Shown: piece by piece, positions 1-8,092 of the stretch
Numbering within the stretch: position 1 is the stretch's first letter
How the letters are laid out: each line of letters starts with the position of its first letter
Assembly (NCBI GenBank): GCA_902785055.1
Contig: CACZXG010000015.1
Span: forward strand, 1 to 45,627
Source: an uncultured Lachnospiraceae bacterium
Lineage (GTDB): Bacteria; Bacillota; Clostridia; Lachnospirales; Lachnospiraceae
Direction: 5' to 3'
DNA length: 45,627 bases
Program-made: the position numbers and the translations under genes
The notes under the pieces: model-generated
Database searches by the model: none
The model's input: only the letters and a program-made list of their open reading frames with translations
What the model was told of the DNA's origin: nothing

Positions 1-614
1 GGGAGATGCTGCGCATCATCAATTATGTGATCGATACCTATGAGGGGATTGAAGAGATGATCGGAGAGATCGACCGCAAGCATGTGGAGTATACAAGAGC
101 TTCCGTTGAACATATCCGATATCTGATGAATGCGGACCGAGGGACTAAGGGAAAGCTGATCGAGCTCTTAAAGCATTCCGGGGATCAGGAAGTGATGGAG
201 ATGATGGCGGATTCGGTCGGCATCTACCGGCACAGGTTTTATGATGACAAGTCCCTTTATGCGGAAGTGAAGCGAACCCGGAGGGAGATGGGAGAGCCGC
301 TGCCTCTTGCGGAGCCTGTCGAGGATGCGGCGGCGGTCCGCGCCTTTTTGGAGGGGATTCGGAGCCAGTATACGAATGCCAGGATCGACAGCTATGTGCG
401 GGACTGTTTTGGCGGAAGGGACACCTATTCTACGGAGGAAGTGCCGGCAGATACGGCGGAGGACTTTGTGCTGTTCCTCATGAGCACAATACGGGGACAG
501 GAAAGGAGTGCGTTCTTTACGGCAGAATTTCTCGAGGGGGATTTGCAAAAGAACGGCAGCAGTCTGCCCAGAGTATTATTCAGAAAGAAACGGAGACGAG
601 ATGCTGAAAGATAA
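1..614 (+). CDS. jetA: Wadjet subunit JetA, C-terminal part (5' end outside window)
   Basis: The frame is open to the left edge, so this is the last ~203 residues of a longer protein and the first ATG at base 6 is probably internal. The visible part is helical and charged with no enzyme motif. It is called JetA from position: it directly precedes jetB, jetC and jetD and its stop overlaps the jetB start. In Wadjet, JetA is the kleisin-like subunit that bridges the SMC-like JetC heads with JetB in a complex that extrudes and cleaves circular plasmid DNA. A DUF5716-like JetA is my best guess at the family, but the subtype cannot be fixed without the N-terminus. Confidence 0.85.
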   Translation, partial: EMLRIINYVIDTYEGIEEMIGEIDRKHVEYTRASVEHIRYLMNADRGTKGKLIELLKHSGDQEVMEMMADSVGIYRHRFYDDKSLYAEVKRTRREMGEPLPLAEPVEDAAAVRAFLEGIRSQYTNARIDSYVRDCFGGRDTYSTEEVPADTAEDFVLFLMSTIRGQERSAFFTAEFLEGDLQKNGSSLPRVLFRKKRRRDAER

Positions 615-1281
615 TTATGAAAAACTCAGCCTGGCAGAGAGGGAGACTTTCGCCAGGGTCACGAATCAGCTGCTGGCCCACAGTTTTCTTTTGTCCGACG
701 AGTTTGATTACAAGGAAGGGATCAGCAAGGTCAACCGGGATTATATATTTCTGGAACGGAACTATGAGCTGTTTACCGAGTATCTGGAACTGGCGGGATT
801 CGGACTTGTGAGGGACAGCGGCTACGGGGTGATCAGCCTGACCAGCGGTTACGATGGGAGTCGGGTGCATTTTGACAAGTTGACAACGATCATGCTCTAT
901 GCGCTGCGGCTGATCTATGAGGAAGAGAGGGAGAAGCTGACGCTGTCAAAGGAGGTCGCGCTGACTGTAGGAGAGCTGGTACATAAGCTGATCAATCTCG
1001 GGGCAATCGGCAAAAAGCCCGCGAATCTTGCCCTCGGAAGGTCGCTCAGAATGCTGAGCCAGTTCAGGATCCTTCGCAAATTGGAAGGGGCGTGGGACAG
1101 CGCAGATACGCGCATCGTGATCCTGCCTACGGTCCTGTTTGCGGTTTCCGGCGAGCAGATCGCGAACATGGCAAGGCTCGTGGAGGAGAAGGACGATGAT
1201 GCAGCGGCGTTTGCAGAGGAAGACGACGCTGTAGATCTTGCAGAAGAGGACGATGCGGCGGCGTTTGCAGAAGAGGAATGA
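601..1281 (+). CDS. jetB: Wadjet subunit JetB (DUF4194-like) with acidic repeat tail
   Basis: This 226-residue protein fits JetB, the small winged-helix (KITE-like) subunit that binds JetA in the Wadjet complex. The ATG at 601 overlaps the end of jetA by 14 bases and follows GGAG. A start at 508 is also open but would overlap jetA by over 100 bases, so I reject it. The body (residues about 1-190) is compact, with helical segments such as TVGELVHKLINLGAIGK. The last ~33 residues are an unusual acidic repeat of the form EEDDAAAFA, in about three imperfect copies, that I do not expect in the family. The identification rests mainly on gene order between jetA and an unmistakable jetC. Confidence 0.88.
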   Translation: MLKDNYEKLSLAERETFARVTNQLLAHSFLLSDEFDYKEGISKVNRDYIFLERNYELFTEYLELAGFGLVRDSGYGVISLTSGYDGSRVHFDKLTTIMLYALRLIYEEEREKLTLSKEVALTVGELVHKLINLGAIGKKPANLALGRSLRMLSQFRILRKLEGAWDSADTRIVILPTVLFAVSGEQIANMARLVEEKDDDAAAFAEEDDAVDLAEEDDAAAFAEEE

Positions 1282-1313
1282 TGCGGCGGTCTGCACGGAG
1301 GAGGAATGACGAT

Positions 1314-4300
1314 TTGAAAAAACTGACCAGACTGCTCCTCATACATTGGTATACCTATGACCGGGAGCTGATCGAATTTGAAAATATCAATTTTCTGACC
1401 GGGAAAACAGCGGCGGGAAAGTCTACGATCATTGACGCGCTCCAGCTGGTCCTCCTCGGAGACACGAATGGGAATTTCTTCAACAAGGCGGCGAACGAGC
1501 GGTCGGTGCGAACGCTCAAGAGTTATCTGTACGGAGAAAACGGCGACGACGGAGAGACGGGTTTCCGGTATCTGAGGGCCGCGACCTTTACCAGCTATGT
1601 GGTGGTGGAATTTGAGGACACGGAGAAGCAGACGCGGTTTTTGCTCGGGCTGGCGGCGGACTGCTATGAGGATCTCCACTTCGACTACAAGTGGTTCACA
1701 GTGGACAAGATGGGCATCCCCGAAAACTGCTTTACTAATCCCCGGACGAACACGCCCTACACGATCCCACAGCTCAAGCGCTATCTGCGGGACAGCAGAA
1801 AGCGCTTTGAGATCATCGATACGAACCGCCGCTATCAGGAAATCATCATGGGCAAATACGGGGCGGTCAAGCGCAAGTATCTGGTCCTGCTCAAGAAAGC
1901 AGTCCCCTTCACACCGATCACGGACATCGAAAAGTTTATTACGGAGTCGATCTGTGACGTCAGGAACAATATCCAGATCGAGCAGATGCAGAGCGACATC
2001 CGCCAGTACAAGAACCTGGAGGCCGATGCCGCGCGCACGCATGAGAAGGTGATCGCTCTGCGGGAGATCGAAACTCTGACAGAGGAGTACGAGGCGGATC
2101 GGGAGAGGTACCGCCTGCAGAGCTATATTATTCTGCGTGCACTTAGGGAGGAGGCCGAGCAGGAGGCCGCCCGCATACTCGACGGGATCCGGGAGCAGAG
2201 GGATATCCTCGAGGAGGCCGAGGCGCAGTATCAGAACGCGGAGAAGGAGATTTCCCGCCTGCGCAGAGAGATCGAGGAAATGGAGAGCGAGTATCACGGG
2301 TCGGACATCGCGCAGAAGCAGAAGCGGCTGGAGGAGGAGATCCGCTCTGTCAAAACACAGATCGGCGAGTTGGAAGACGGCCTGCGCCGCACGGCGGAGC
2401 GCATTGGAAGTTTCGGAGCGCACTGGCTCGCGAGTATGGACAGCATAGAACAGACGCAGTTCCCGGCAGACACGGAGAAAAGGGAGCTGGCGGGCAGGAT
2501 GGCTGCGCTTGGGGCACAAAGGACCGCGCTTGCGTCTGCGGCGGAAGAGCTGCCGGCGTTTGACATCAAAGGTGCGGCCAGGGAAATGGCTGCCTTAAGA
2601 GAGGAACTGGCAGGACATGCGTTCGAGCTCAAGCTTCGGGCGAGACAGATCGCGGGCAGGATCGAGGAACTGTCTGGAAGGATACAGAACCTGAAGAAGG
2701 GCATTAAGCCGTATCCGTCCCGGGTGACGGCCCTCAAGAGCCGGCTGGAAGCGGAACTTTTCAAAAGACACGGGAAAGCGGTGGAGATCCCGATCTTTGC
2801 GGAGCTTCTCGAGATCCGCGATCCCGCCTGGCAGGATGCAATAGAGGGATATCTGGACAAGCAGAAATTCTATCTTCTTGTGCCGGATCAGCACTTTACC
2901 GAGGCAAACAAGATTTATAACCGGATCAAAAAGGAAGAGAAGATCTTCGACGCGGGACTGGTGGATCTTGGCCGGCTCAGACGGGAATATCGCGGCAAAC
3001 CCGCTGTCAATTCCCTGGCCGAAGAAATTGAGACGGACAACAGAGACGCCCGCTTATATGCAGATTACCTTCTGGGCAATGTGATGAAATGTGAGGATCC
3101 CGGAGATTTTGCGGCATGCAGGACCGGGATCACCAAAGAAGTCATGCTTTATAAGAACTATGTCAGCCGACGGCTCAATCCGGCGCGATACGCCGACCCC
3201 TTTATCGGGAGACGGTCGCTGGAGATTCAGCTGCAGAATCTGACAAGGCAACTGGAGGAGGAAAAGCGTGAGCTGCAGAGCACTCAGAATGAGCATCGGC
3301 TGATCGACCGGGCTGCCAAAGAGAACGAAATGAGCGAATTCGAGGCGGAGCAGCTGGGCAAGGCTGTGGAGAAGGCCCACCGGATCCCTGCGCTTGCAGA
3401 GCGGCTTGACGAGGTACAGTCGGAGTATGAGGGGCTGGATCTGACCTGGCTCTTCAGGCTCGGCGAGAAAATTGACGAAAAGAAAGAGGAGCGGGAGGCC
3501 AGAGAGAAGGAGAGAAGCAGCGCGCTGGAGACCCGCGCAGGGGCCAAAGTCCGCTTGGAACAGCTGGAAAAAACGGATCTGGCGGCAGCGGAAGAGAAAA
3601 TCAGGCAGGTGAAGGGGGAGATCGCCGGACAGTTCGCACAGAACTGGATTGAGGAGACCGCCGAGCCCCGTTTTCTTAAAGAACTCCATGCGGACGGGCG
3701 CTCGCGCATGACGCTGCGGGAGAGCTTCACCCGTGCGAGGAATCAGACGGCTACCATCATGGAGGAACATTTACGGGAGCGCCGCAAAAAGCGCAGCGAT
3801 TACAATCAGGAATACAGGATGCCTTATGATACGGAACGTGAGGATAATGATGAATACTCCGGAGAACTCCGCGTTCTCAGTGACATCCGCCTTCCGGAAT
3901 ACCTCAGCCGGATCGTGGATGCCAAAGAAAAGGCCTATAACCAGTTCCGGGACGATTTTATTGCGAAGCTGAAGTCCAACATAGAGTCTGTCCGGGCTCA
4001 GATCGAGGAACTTAATTACTCGCTGAGGAACAGCGTTTTTGGAACGGACCGTTACCGGTTTACGATCGGCCCGAGGGCGGAATACCGCAATTACTACGAC
4101 ATGATCATGGATCCGCTCCTGATGGACACGGGCGGATGGAACATCGCCTCGCAGAGCTTCAATGAAAAGTATCAGAAGGAGATAGATTCTCTCTTTAAGA
4201 CGCTGATTTTCAATGAGACCAATGTCACGGCCGAGCGCCGCGCCGAATACGAAAAGATCGTGAAGAAATTCACCGATTACAAGACGTATCTGGTTTTTGA

Positions 4301-4685
4301 CCTGATCGTCACGAATGAACAGGGGGAAGAACAGCGCCTTTCCAAAACACTGCTCAAGAAGTCCGGCGGCGAGACGCAGATCCCCTTCTACATCGCTCTT
4401 TTGGCGTCCTTCTCCCAAGTGTGCAGGATCCGCAGCAAGGGTAAGAACAATACGATCCGCCTGATCATTCTCGATGAGGCGTTCAGCAAGATGGATGGCG
4501 AGCGGATTCGGGAGAGCATCGGCCTGCTCAAGCGATTTGGGCTGCAGGCAATCTTTTCGGCGCCGCCCGAGAAAATACCGGATATTGCGCCGATCGTGGA
4601 TCGGAATATCGCGGTTTATAAGTCGGGGCACCATTCGTTTACGCGGAGCTTTGACCCGGCGCAGATTGAAGAGGAGTTTCAATGA
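1314..4685 (+). CDS. jetC: Wadjet SMC-like ATPase JetC
   Basis: This SMC/MukB/SbcC-like ATPase of about 1123 residues drives DNA loop extrusion in Wadjet. Seen: Walker A GKTAAGKST at residues 30-38, long charged coiled-coil stretches, a globular hinge-like centre (about 455-620), an ABC signature KSGGETQ near 1020, and Walker B LIILDEAF with D1054/E1055. I prefer the TTG at 1314 because GGAGGAGG sits at 1298-1305 just upstream and the protein then begins MKKLTRLLL, the usual short lead to Walker A. An ATG at 1278 overlapping the jetB stop would add 12 arginine-rich residues and has a poorer site. The gene overlaps jetD by 4 bases (ATGA), so the two are translationally coupled. Confidence 0.95.
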   Translation: MKKLTRLLLIHWYTYDRELIEFENINFLTGKTAAGKSTIIDALQLVLLGDTNGNFFNKAANERSVRTLKSYLYGENGDDGETGFRYLRAATFTSYVVVEFEDTEKQTRFLLGLAADCYEDLHFDYKWFTVDKMGIPENCFTNPRTNTPYTIPQLKRYLRDSRKRFEIIDTNRRYQEIIMGKYGAVKRKYLVLLKKAVPFTPITDIEKFITESICDVRNNIQIEQMQSDIRQYKNLEADAARTHEKVIALREIETLTEEYEADRERYRLQSYIILRALREEAEQEAARILDGIREQRDILEEAEAQYQNAEKEISRLRREIEEMESEYHGSDIAQKQKRLEEEIRSVKTQIGELEDGLRRTAERIGSFGAHWLASMDSIEQTQFPADTEKRELAGRMAALGAQRTALASAAEELPAFDIKGAAREMAALREELAGHAFELKLRARQIAGRIEELSGRIQNLKKGIKPYPSRVTALKSRLEAELFKRHGKAVEIPIFAELLEIRDPAWQDAIEGYLDKQKFYLLVPDQHFTEANKIYNRIKKEEKIFDAGLVDLGRLRREYRGKPAVNSLAEEIETDNRDARLYADYLLGNVMKCEDPGDFAACRTGITKEVMLYKNYVSRRLNPARYADPFIGRRSLEIQLQNLTRQLEEEKRELQSTQNEHRLIDRAAKENEMSEFEAEQLGKAVEKAHRIPALAERLDEVQSEYEGLDLTWLFRLGEKIDEKKEEREAREKERSSALETRAGAKVRLEQLEKTDLAAAEEKIRQVKGEIAGQFAQNWIEETAEPRFLKELHADGRSRMTLRESFTRARNQTATIMEEHLRERRKKRSDYNQEYRMPYDTEREDNDEYSGELRVLSDIRLPEYLSRIVDAKEKAYNQFRDDFIAKLKSNIESVRAQIEELNYSLRNSVFGTDRYRFTIGPRAEYRNYYDMIMDPLLMDTGGWNIASQSFNEKYQKEIDSLFKTLIFNETNVTAERRAEYEKIVKKFTDYKTYLVFDLIVTNEQGEEQRLSKTLLKKSGGETQIPFYIALLASFSQVCRIRSKGKNNTIRLIILDEAFSKMDGERIRESIGLLKRFGLQAIFSAPPEKIPDIAPIVDRNIAVYKSGHHSFTRSFDPAQIEEEFQ

Positions 4686-6004
4686 GCCGATTCATGGAAA
4701 AGAAAATACTGACTGTCCTCCTGGACAGCTATGAGCGGAGCAGGCTTTTCAGAGAAGGCGGTTCTGCGCGGCGGATCCAGTTCCGCCCGATGGAGAGGGA
4801 AGACTTTGCGGAGCTGGCAGAGAAGTCCGATGCGAGAAGGGAATTCCTGGATACGGCAGAGGAATTGGCGGCGGAAGGCCTGATCGAATATGATTGGGTC
4901 CGCTATGAGGAAGGGAACCTGATCGACAGAATCTTTCTGCGTACGGAAGAGGCGGCCGTCAGGCAGAGTTATCTGCGAATCGGCCGCGTTCGAAAGCAGG
5001 CGCAGCTGGACGTGCTGGAGAGTCAGGTGCAGGCCGCTCTTTTCAGGATCGAGGCTGCGTTTCAGAAGATTGAGAGAAAGGGAGATGAGAAGATCACCGC
5101 GTGGCTTAGGGCTGCGCTGGAAGAGATTCGGTGCAAAAGGAGGATCCCGCGCCTGTTTTTCAAAGGAGAAAAGGATCCGGAATCGGAGAAGACGGCTGAG
5201 AAGAAGAATGAACGGCTGCTGCAGTTTCTCGAGCTTCTTGCGGGGAATGAAGACGAACTTCTGGAGCGGGTGGTCAGCACCCGACTGTATGGGGACAGCA
5301 AGTACTTTGAGCGCGAGCTTCGGAGCAAGGTCCTGTCCGTTCTGCGCAGGATCGAGGAGGATGGCTATGCGGAGGAACTGAACGGGGAGGAGCTTCTTGG
5401 CCGGTACGGAATCGTCCGTTGGCCGGAGATCCTGGAATTTACCGGGCCGGTCGTGGCTATGCTGGACGGCGGGGACGGGAGTCTTAGAAAGATTGATTAT
5501 CGGGATGAAGTTTACGGCGCCTATATCAATTCCGATACCGTGAGGCATCTTACAGGCGTGCGGCTGAATGGGGTGAGCAGGATTTTGACCATAGAGAACA
5601 AGGCCAATTATATCTCCTATATTAATGGGATGACGGCCGAGGACGAGCTGGTCATCTATCACGGGGGCTGCTACAGCCCGATCAAGGGCCGGTGGCTGCG
5701 CCTGATCGCGGAGGAAGCGGAGAAGAGCAAGATCCAGGTATTCCACTGGAGCGATATTGATCTGGGGGGATTCCGGATTTTTGTGCGGCTTAGAGACGAG
5801 ATATTCAGCAGCCTCAGGCCCTATAAAATGGATCTGGAGACCCTTGAAAAATACGGAGACAGGTGCATGCCGATCGATGATCAAAACTATTTGGACACTT
5901 TAGCCGGGTTGGAGGCAAAGCCGGAGTATGAGGTTTTTTATGAAGTGATCCGAAAGATGTGCAGCGAAAAGATAAGACTGGAGCAGGAGGCGGAGATTGT
6001 ATAG
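4682..6004 (+). CDS. jetD: Wadjet Toprim nuclease JetD (DUF3322/DUF2220)
   Basis: This 440-residue protein is the nuclease subunit that cleaves plasmid DNA held by JetABC. The N-terminal ~200 residues are helical and charged, as in the DUF3322-type arm. The C-terminal half is a Toprim fold of the topoisomerase VI A/DUF2220 type: the acidic residue E305 in TIENKANY and the DxD pair D358/D360 in HWSDIDLGG are the expected metal ligands, so it looks active. The length matches the family. It starts at the ATG overlapping the jetC stop by 4 bases, and is the last gene of the operon; no strong terminator is seen just after it. Confidence 0.94.
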   Translation: MSRFMEKKILTVLLDSYERSRLFREGGSARRIQFRPMEREDFAELAEKSDARREFLDTAEELAAEGLIEYDWVRYEEGNLIDRIFLRTEEAAVRQSYLRIGRVRKQAQLDVLESQVQAALFRIEAAFQKIERKGDEKITAWLRAALEEIRCKRRIPRLFFKGEKDPESEKTAEKKNERLLQFLELLAGNEDELLERVVSTRLYGDSKYFERELRSKVLSVLRRIEEDGYAEELNGEELLGRYGIVRWPEILEFTGPVVAMLDGGDGSLRKIDYRDEVYGAYINSDTVRHLTGVRLNGVSRILTIENKANYISYINGMTAEDELVIYHGGCYSPIKGRWLRLIAEEAEKSKIQVFHWSDIDLGGFRIFVRLRDEIFSSLRPYKMDLETLEKYGDRCMPIDDQNYLDTLAGLEAKPEYEVFYEVIRKMCSEKIRLEQEAEIV

Positions 6005-6090
6005 CGGGCCCACTTAACGGGTGACGCGTTTTTTGGCATCAGGAGCGTTCAGAACGCCGATTTAAAACGATTAAGCCAATAGCTGTTATT
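6005..6090 (+). other. Spacer after jetD; 5' flank of structured RNA
   Basis: There is no reading frame of note. Bases 6061-6076 contain TTTAAAACGATTAAG, nearly the same as the 3' end of the dispersed repeat at 9302-9461 (TTTTAAACGATTAAG). If the RNA that follows is of the IscB omega type, its guide would be the 15-20 bases just before 6091, as those RNAs carry the guide at the 5' end. This last point is inference only. Confidence 0.35.
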
Positions 6091-6300
6091 AATCTCCGAA
6101 TTGTTCCTAGATTCGGAGCCGGAGGTCATAACCAGCCGCCGCAGGGACCCCATGCGGGGTTCTCAGGCGGATGCTACAATACGTGTCCCGACGGCTCAGC
6201 GGCCTAAAGCCTGTTCCTGAGTTCCTCGCCGTCGGTCGGCGGCCGAGCAGCATCCGGCTGAGGTTCGCGCAAGGGCGGCGTACGGGTGAGAAAGACTATA
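6091..6300 (+). ncRNA. Structured RNA resembling HEARO / IscB omega RNA, without nuclease gene
   Basis: A dense series of stems is visible: CTCCGAAT/ATTCGGAG (6094-6101 with 6111-6118); a CCGCC/GGCGG stem enclosing GGACCCC/GGGGUUC (about 6132-6168); and CCGACGG/CCGUCGG enclosing CTCAG/CTGAG (about 6188-6236). The 3' part runs CCGGCTGAGG, CGCGCAAGGGCGG, then CGTACGGGTGAGA. From memory this closely resembles the 3' half of HEARO RNAs, now known as the omega RNAs of IscB nucleases. No IscB or IsrB frame lies nearby on either strand; the next gene is a lipoprotein at 6424. It is not tmRNA, 6S or RNase P as far as I can judge. A 74-residue frame across it is ignored. Confidence 0.55.
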
Positions 6301-6334
6301 GTATTAAATACAGGATTAACAGCAGGTTAGAAAC

Positions 6335-6362
6335 ATTCGGGCAAGAAATTCGCAAACCGAAT
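6335..6362 (+). promoter_or_regulatory. Stem-loop in leader of lipoprotein gene
   Basis: ATTCGG (6335-6340) and CCGAAT (6357-6362) form a 6-bp stem with a 16-base loop about 60 bases before the lipoprotein start. There is no U-tract, so it is not a terminator. It may be part of the 3' end of the structured RNA or a leader hairpin. Confidence 0.3.
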
Positions 6363-6423
6363 AAACAGCTTGCGAGAATGCATAGCAGCAAGTGAGGCAC
6401 ATATCAGAGAGGAGGATGAAAAA

Positions 6424-7902
6424 ATGAGAAAATTATTTGCGGTTCTGATCAGTGTCAGCATAGCGGTATCGCTCCTTTGCGGATGCGGCGGATCAAATGG
6501 GTCAGGCGGCTCCGCAGGGGAGCAGCAGGCGGCCGGTGAAGCTGCTCAGGGAGCGGAGCAGAAGGCAGGTGAAGCCGCCGACGCGGCTGATGCGCCCCCG
6601 ACGGTGAGCGATGCGGAAAACACTTATATTATCCTGGTCCAGGATGCCGACGACGCTTCGCCGCTCTCCGGCGCCATGGTTCAGTTCTGCTCGGATACGC
6701 AGTGCATGGTGGGGCGCACAGACGCGACCGGCTCGGCATCTTTTGAAGTCGATCCCGGGAACTATACGGCCCATGTGCTGAGAGTTCCTGAGGGGTATGA
6801 GGCGACCGAGGAAGAAATCGCGCTGTCGGCGGATAACCGGACGGCGGTATTTGCGATTCATAAGGCGGGCGCGGCCGAAAAGAGCAATGCGGAAGCAGAC
6901 GCAGCCCCTTCCAACGGCAAGCATGCGAAAGCCTGGGATCTCCCGCTCGCGGGCTTCTCCTTTACTGTTCCCGAAAGCTTCAGCAGCTGTAAGGGTCAGC
7001 TGTACTACGCCGATCGCGGTGAGACGGATTACGGCTCGGAGATTTTCTCAGCCGACATTATCTATCTGGCGAGGTCGGATGAAGAGAAGGCTGCCTATGA
7101 AGAAAAGATTGCCGGCGCCACGGAATTAACACCGGAGCTTCAGGCTGTGACTGACGAGTATTACGACAACCGCAATCCGGGCCTGGTCTCTTTTGTCTGT
7201 GCCGGGAAAGCGATTGATTCCCAAAAGATCATAGACACTGTTTTGTATGGCTTTCCGACCAAGGAGTTCACACAGGTCGGTGAGACTGACAAATATAATT
7301 TCTACTTCATCGTTCCCGACTATACAGGGTATGAGGACTTTCTGCGTGAGAATCTCGGCAATGAGCTGTATGAGGAGTTCGATGCGCAGCTGAAAAATGC
7401 GGGTTCGCTCAAGGCGCAGGTCTCCGTAAAGGAGCCTGTAAGGCCGGTCACCGCGGCGGGAACCGGGGAACAGTTTGTTTTTGAGACTACGGATCTGGAC
7501 GGGAACGCCGTGACGAGCGCAGCGCTTTTCGCCGGCCATAAGGTAACGATGATCAACATCTGGGCTACCTGGTGCGATCCCTGCAAGAATGAGCTCCCGG
7601 AGCTGGAGGAGTTTGCCAAGGAACTGGCCGGAAAAGACTGCCAGATCATCGGAATCTGCGAAGATACATCCTATGACGACACTGCCGCCTCCGAGGCAAA
7701 AGAGATCCTCGCGAAGGCAGGCGTCACCTACACAAACATTAAGGCGACGGATGAGATGCTTGAGATGATGACGTGTCTCGCTATGCCGACATCCTACTTT
7801 GTGGACAGTGAAGGCCATGTCCTTACTATGCCGGTAAGGGGCGCGGACTTCGAAAAATACAGAGAGAGGATCGAGGAGGCGTTAAAGATTGTCGGAGAGT
7901 GA
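6424..7902 (+). CDS. Lipoprotein with prealbumin-like domain and C-terminal TlpA-type thioredoxin domain
   Basis: This is a 492-residue surface lipoprotein. The N-terminus has a basic start, a hydrophobic core and the lipobox LCGC (Cys about residue 22), followed by an Ala/Glu/Gly-rich linker. Residues about 60-155 look like a small transthyretin/Cna_B-like beta domain (YIILVQDADD, then GRTDATGSASFEV and GNYTAHV). A middle region (about 175-340) is unrecognised. The C-terminal ~150 residues are a TlpA/ResA-like thioredoxin fold with WCDPC (C384/C387) and the cis-proline in AMPTSYFVD (P458), so thiol-disulfide exchange outside the membrane is likely. The ATG at 6424 follows AGAGGAGG; an upstream frame start at 6370 lacks a site. 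Confidence 0.85.
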   Translation: MRKLFAVLISVSIAVSLLCGCGGSNGSGGSAGEQQAAGEAAQGAEQKAGEAADAADAPPTVSDAENTYIILVQDADDASPLSGAMVQFCSDTQCMVGRTDATGSASFEVDPGNYTAHVLRVPEGYEATEEEIALSADNRTAVFAIHKAGAAEKSNAEADAAPSNGKHAKAWDLPLAGFSFTVPESFSSCKGQLYYADRGETDYGSEIFSADIIYLARSDEEKAAYEEKIAGATELTPELQAVTDEYYDNRNPGLVSFVCAGKAIDSQKIIDTVLYGFPTKEFTQVGETDKYNFYFIVPDYTGYEDFLRENLGNELYEEFDAQLKNAGSLKAQVSVKEPVRPVTAAGTGEQFVFETTDLDGNAVTSAALFAGHKVTMINIWATWCDPCKNELPELEEFAKELAGKDCQIIGICEDTSYDDTAASEAKEILAKAGVTYTNIKATDEMLEMMTCLAMPTSYFVDSEGHVLTMPVRGADFEKYRERIEEALKIVGE

Positions 7903-7924
7903 TCCGGCATAGTGCCATTAAAAA

Positions 7925-7952
7925 TCAGGTGCCTGAAAAATCAGGTGCCTGA
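7925..7952 (+). repeat. Two tandem palindromes TCAGGTGCCTGA
   Basis: The perfect 12-bp palindrome TCAGGTGCCTGA occurs at 7925-7936 and 7941-7952, flanked by CCATTAAAA on the left and CACCATTAAA on the right. GGTGCCTGACACC-type palindromes are common dispersed extragenic repeats in Bacillota. It lies between a lipoprotein gene and a dipeptidase gene. Confidence 0.6.
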
Positions 7953-8092
7953 CACCATTAAATTTGTTAAAAAATGCTTGTAAAATTATAATAATGGATT
8001 ATGGAGGAGAGGATGAGCTTGTGCTTATCCTCTCCGAATTAATATATTATACATTGACTAGCGGCAGAGGATTTACACCCGCAAGGAGAACT

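Noticed and set aside
915-2519. 534-codon minus-strand frame across jetB/jetC
   Set aside because: It is a shadow of the GC-rich jet genes: Leu/Arg-rich text with no domain and no ribosome site, covering two confidently coded genes.
6091-6300. tmRNA, 6S RNA, RNase P RNA or group II intron
   Set aside because: None of their hallmark motifs (tRNA-like end with tag frame, GAGGAAAGUCC, intron domain V) could be found.
6171-6395. 74-codon plus frame in the spacer after jetD
   Set aside because: It lies across the strongly structured RNA region, lacks a ribosome site, and has arginine-rich chance composition.
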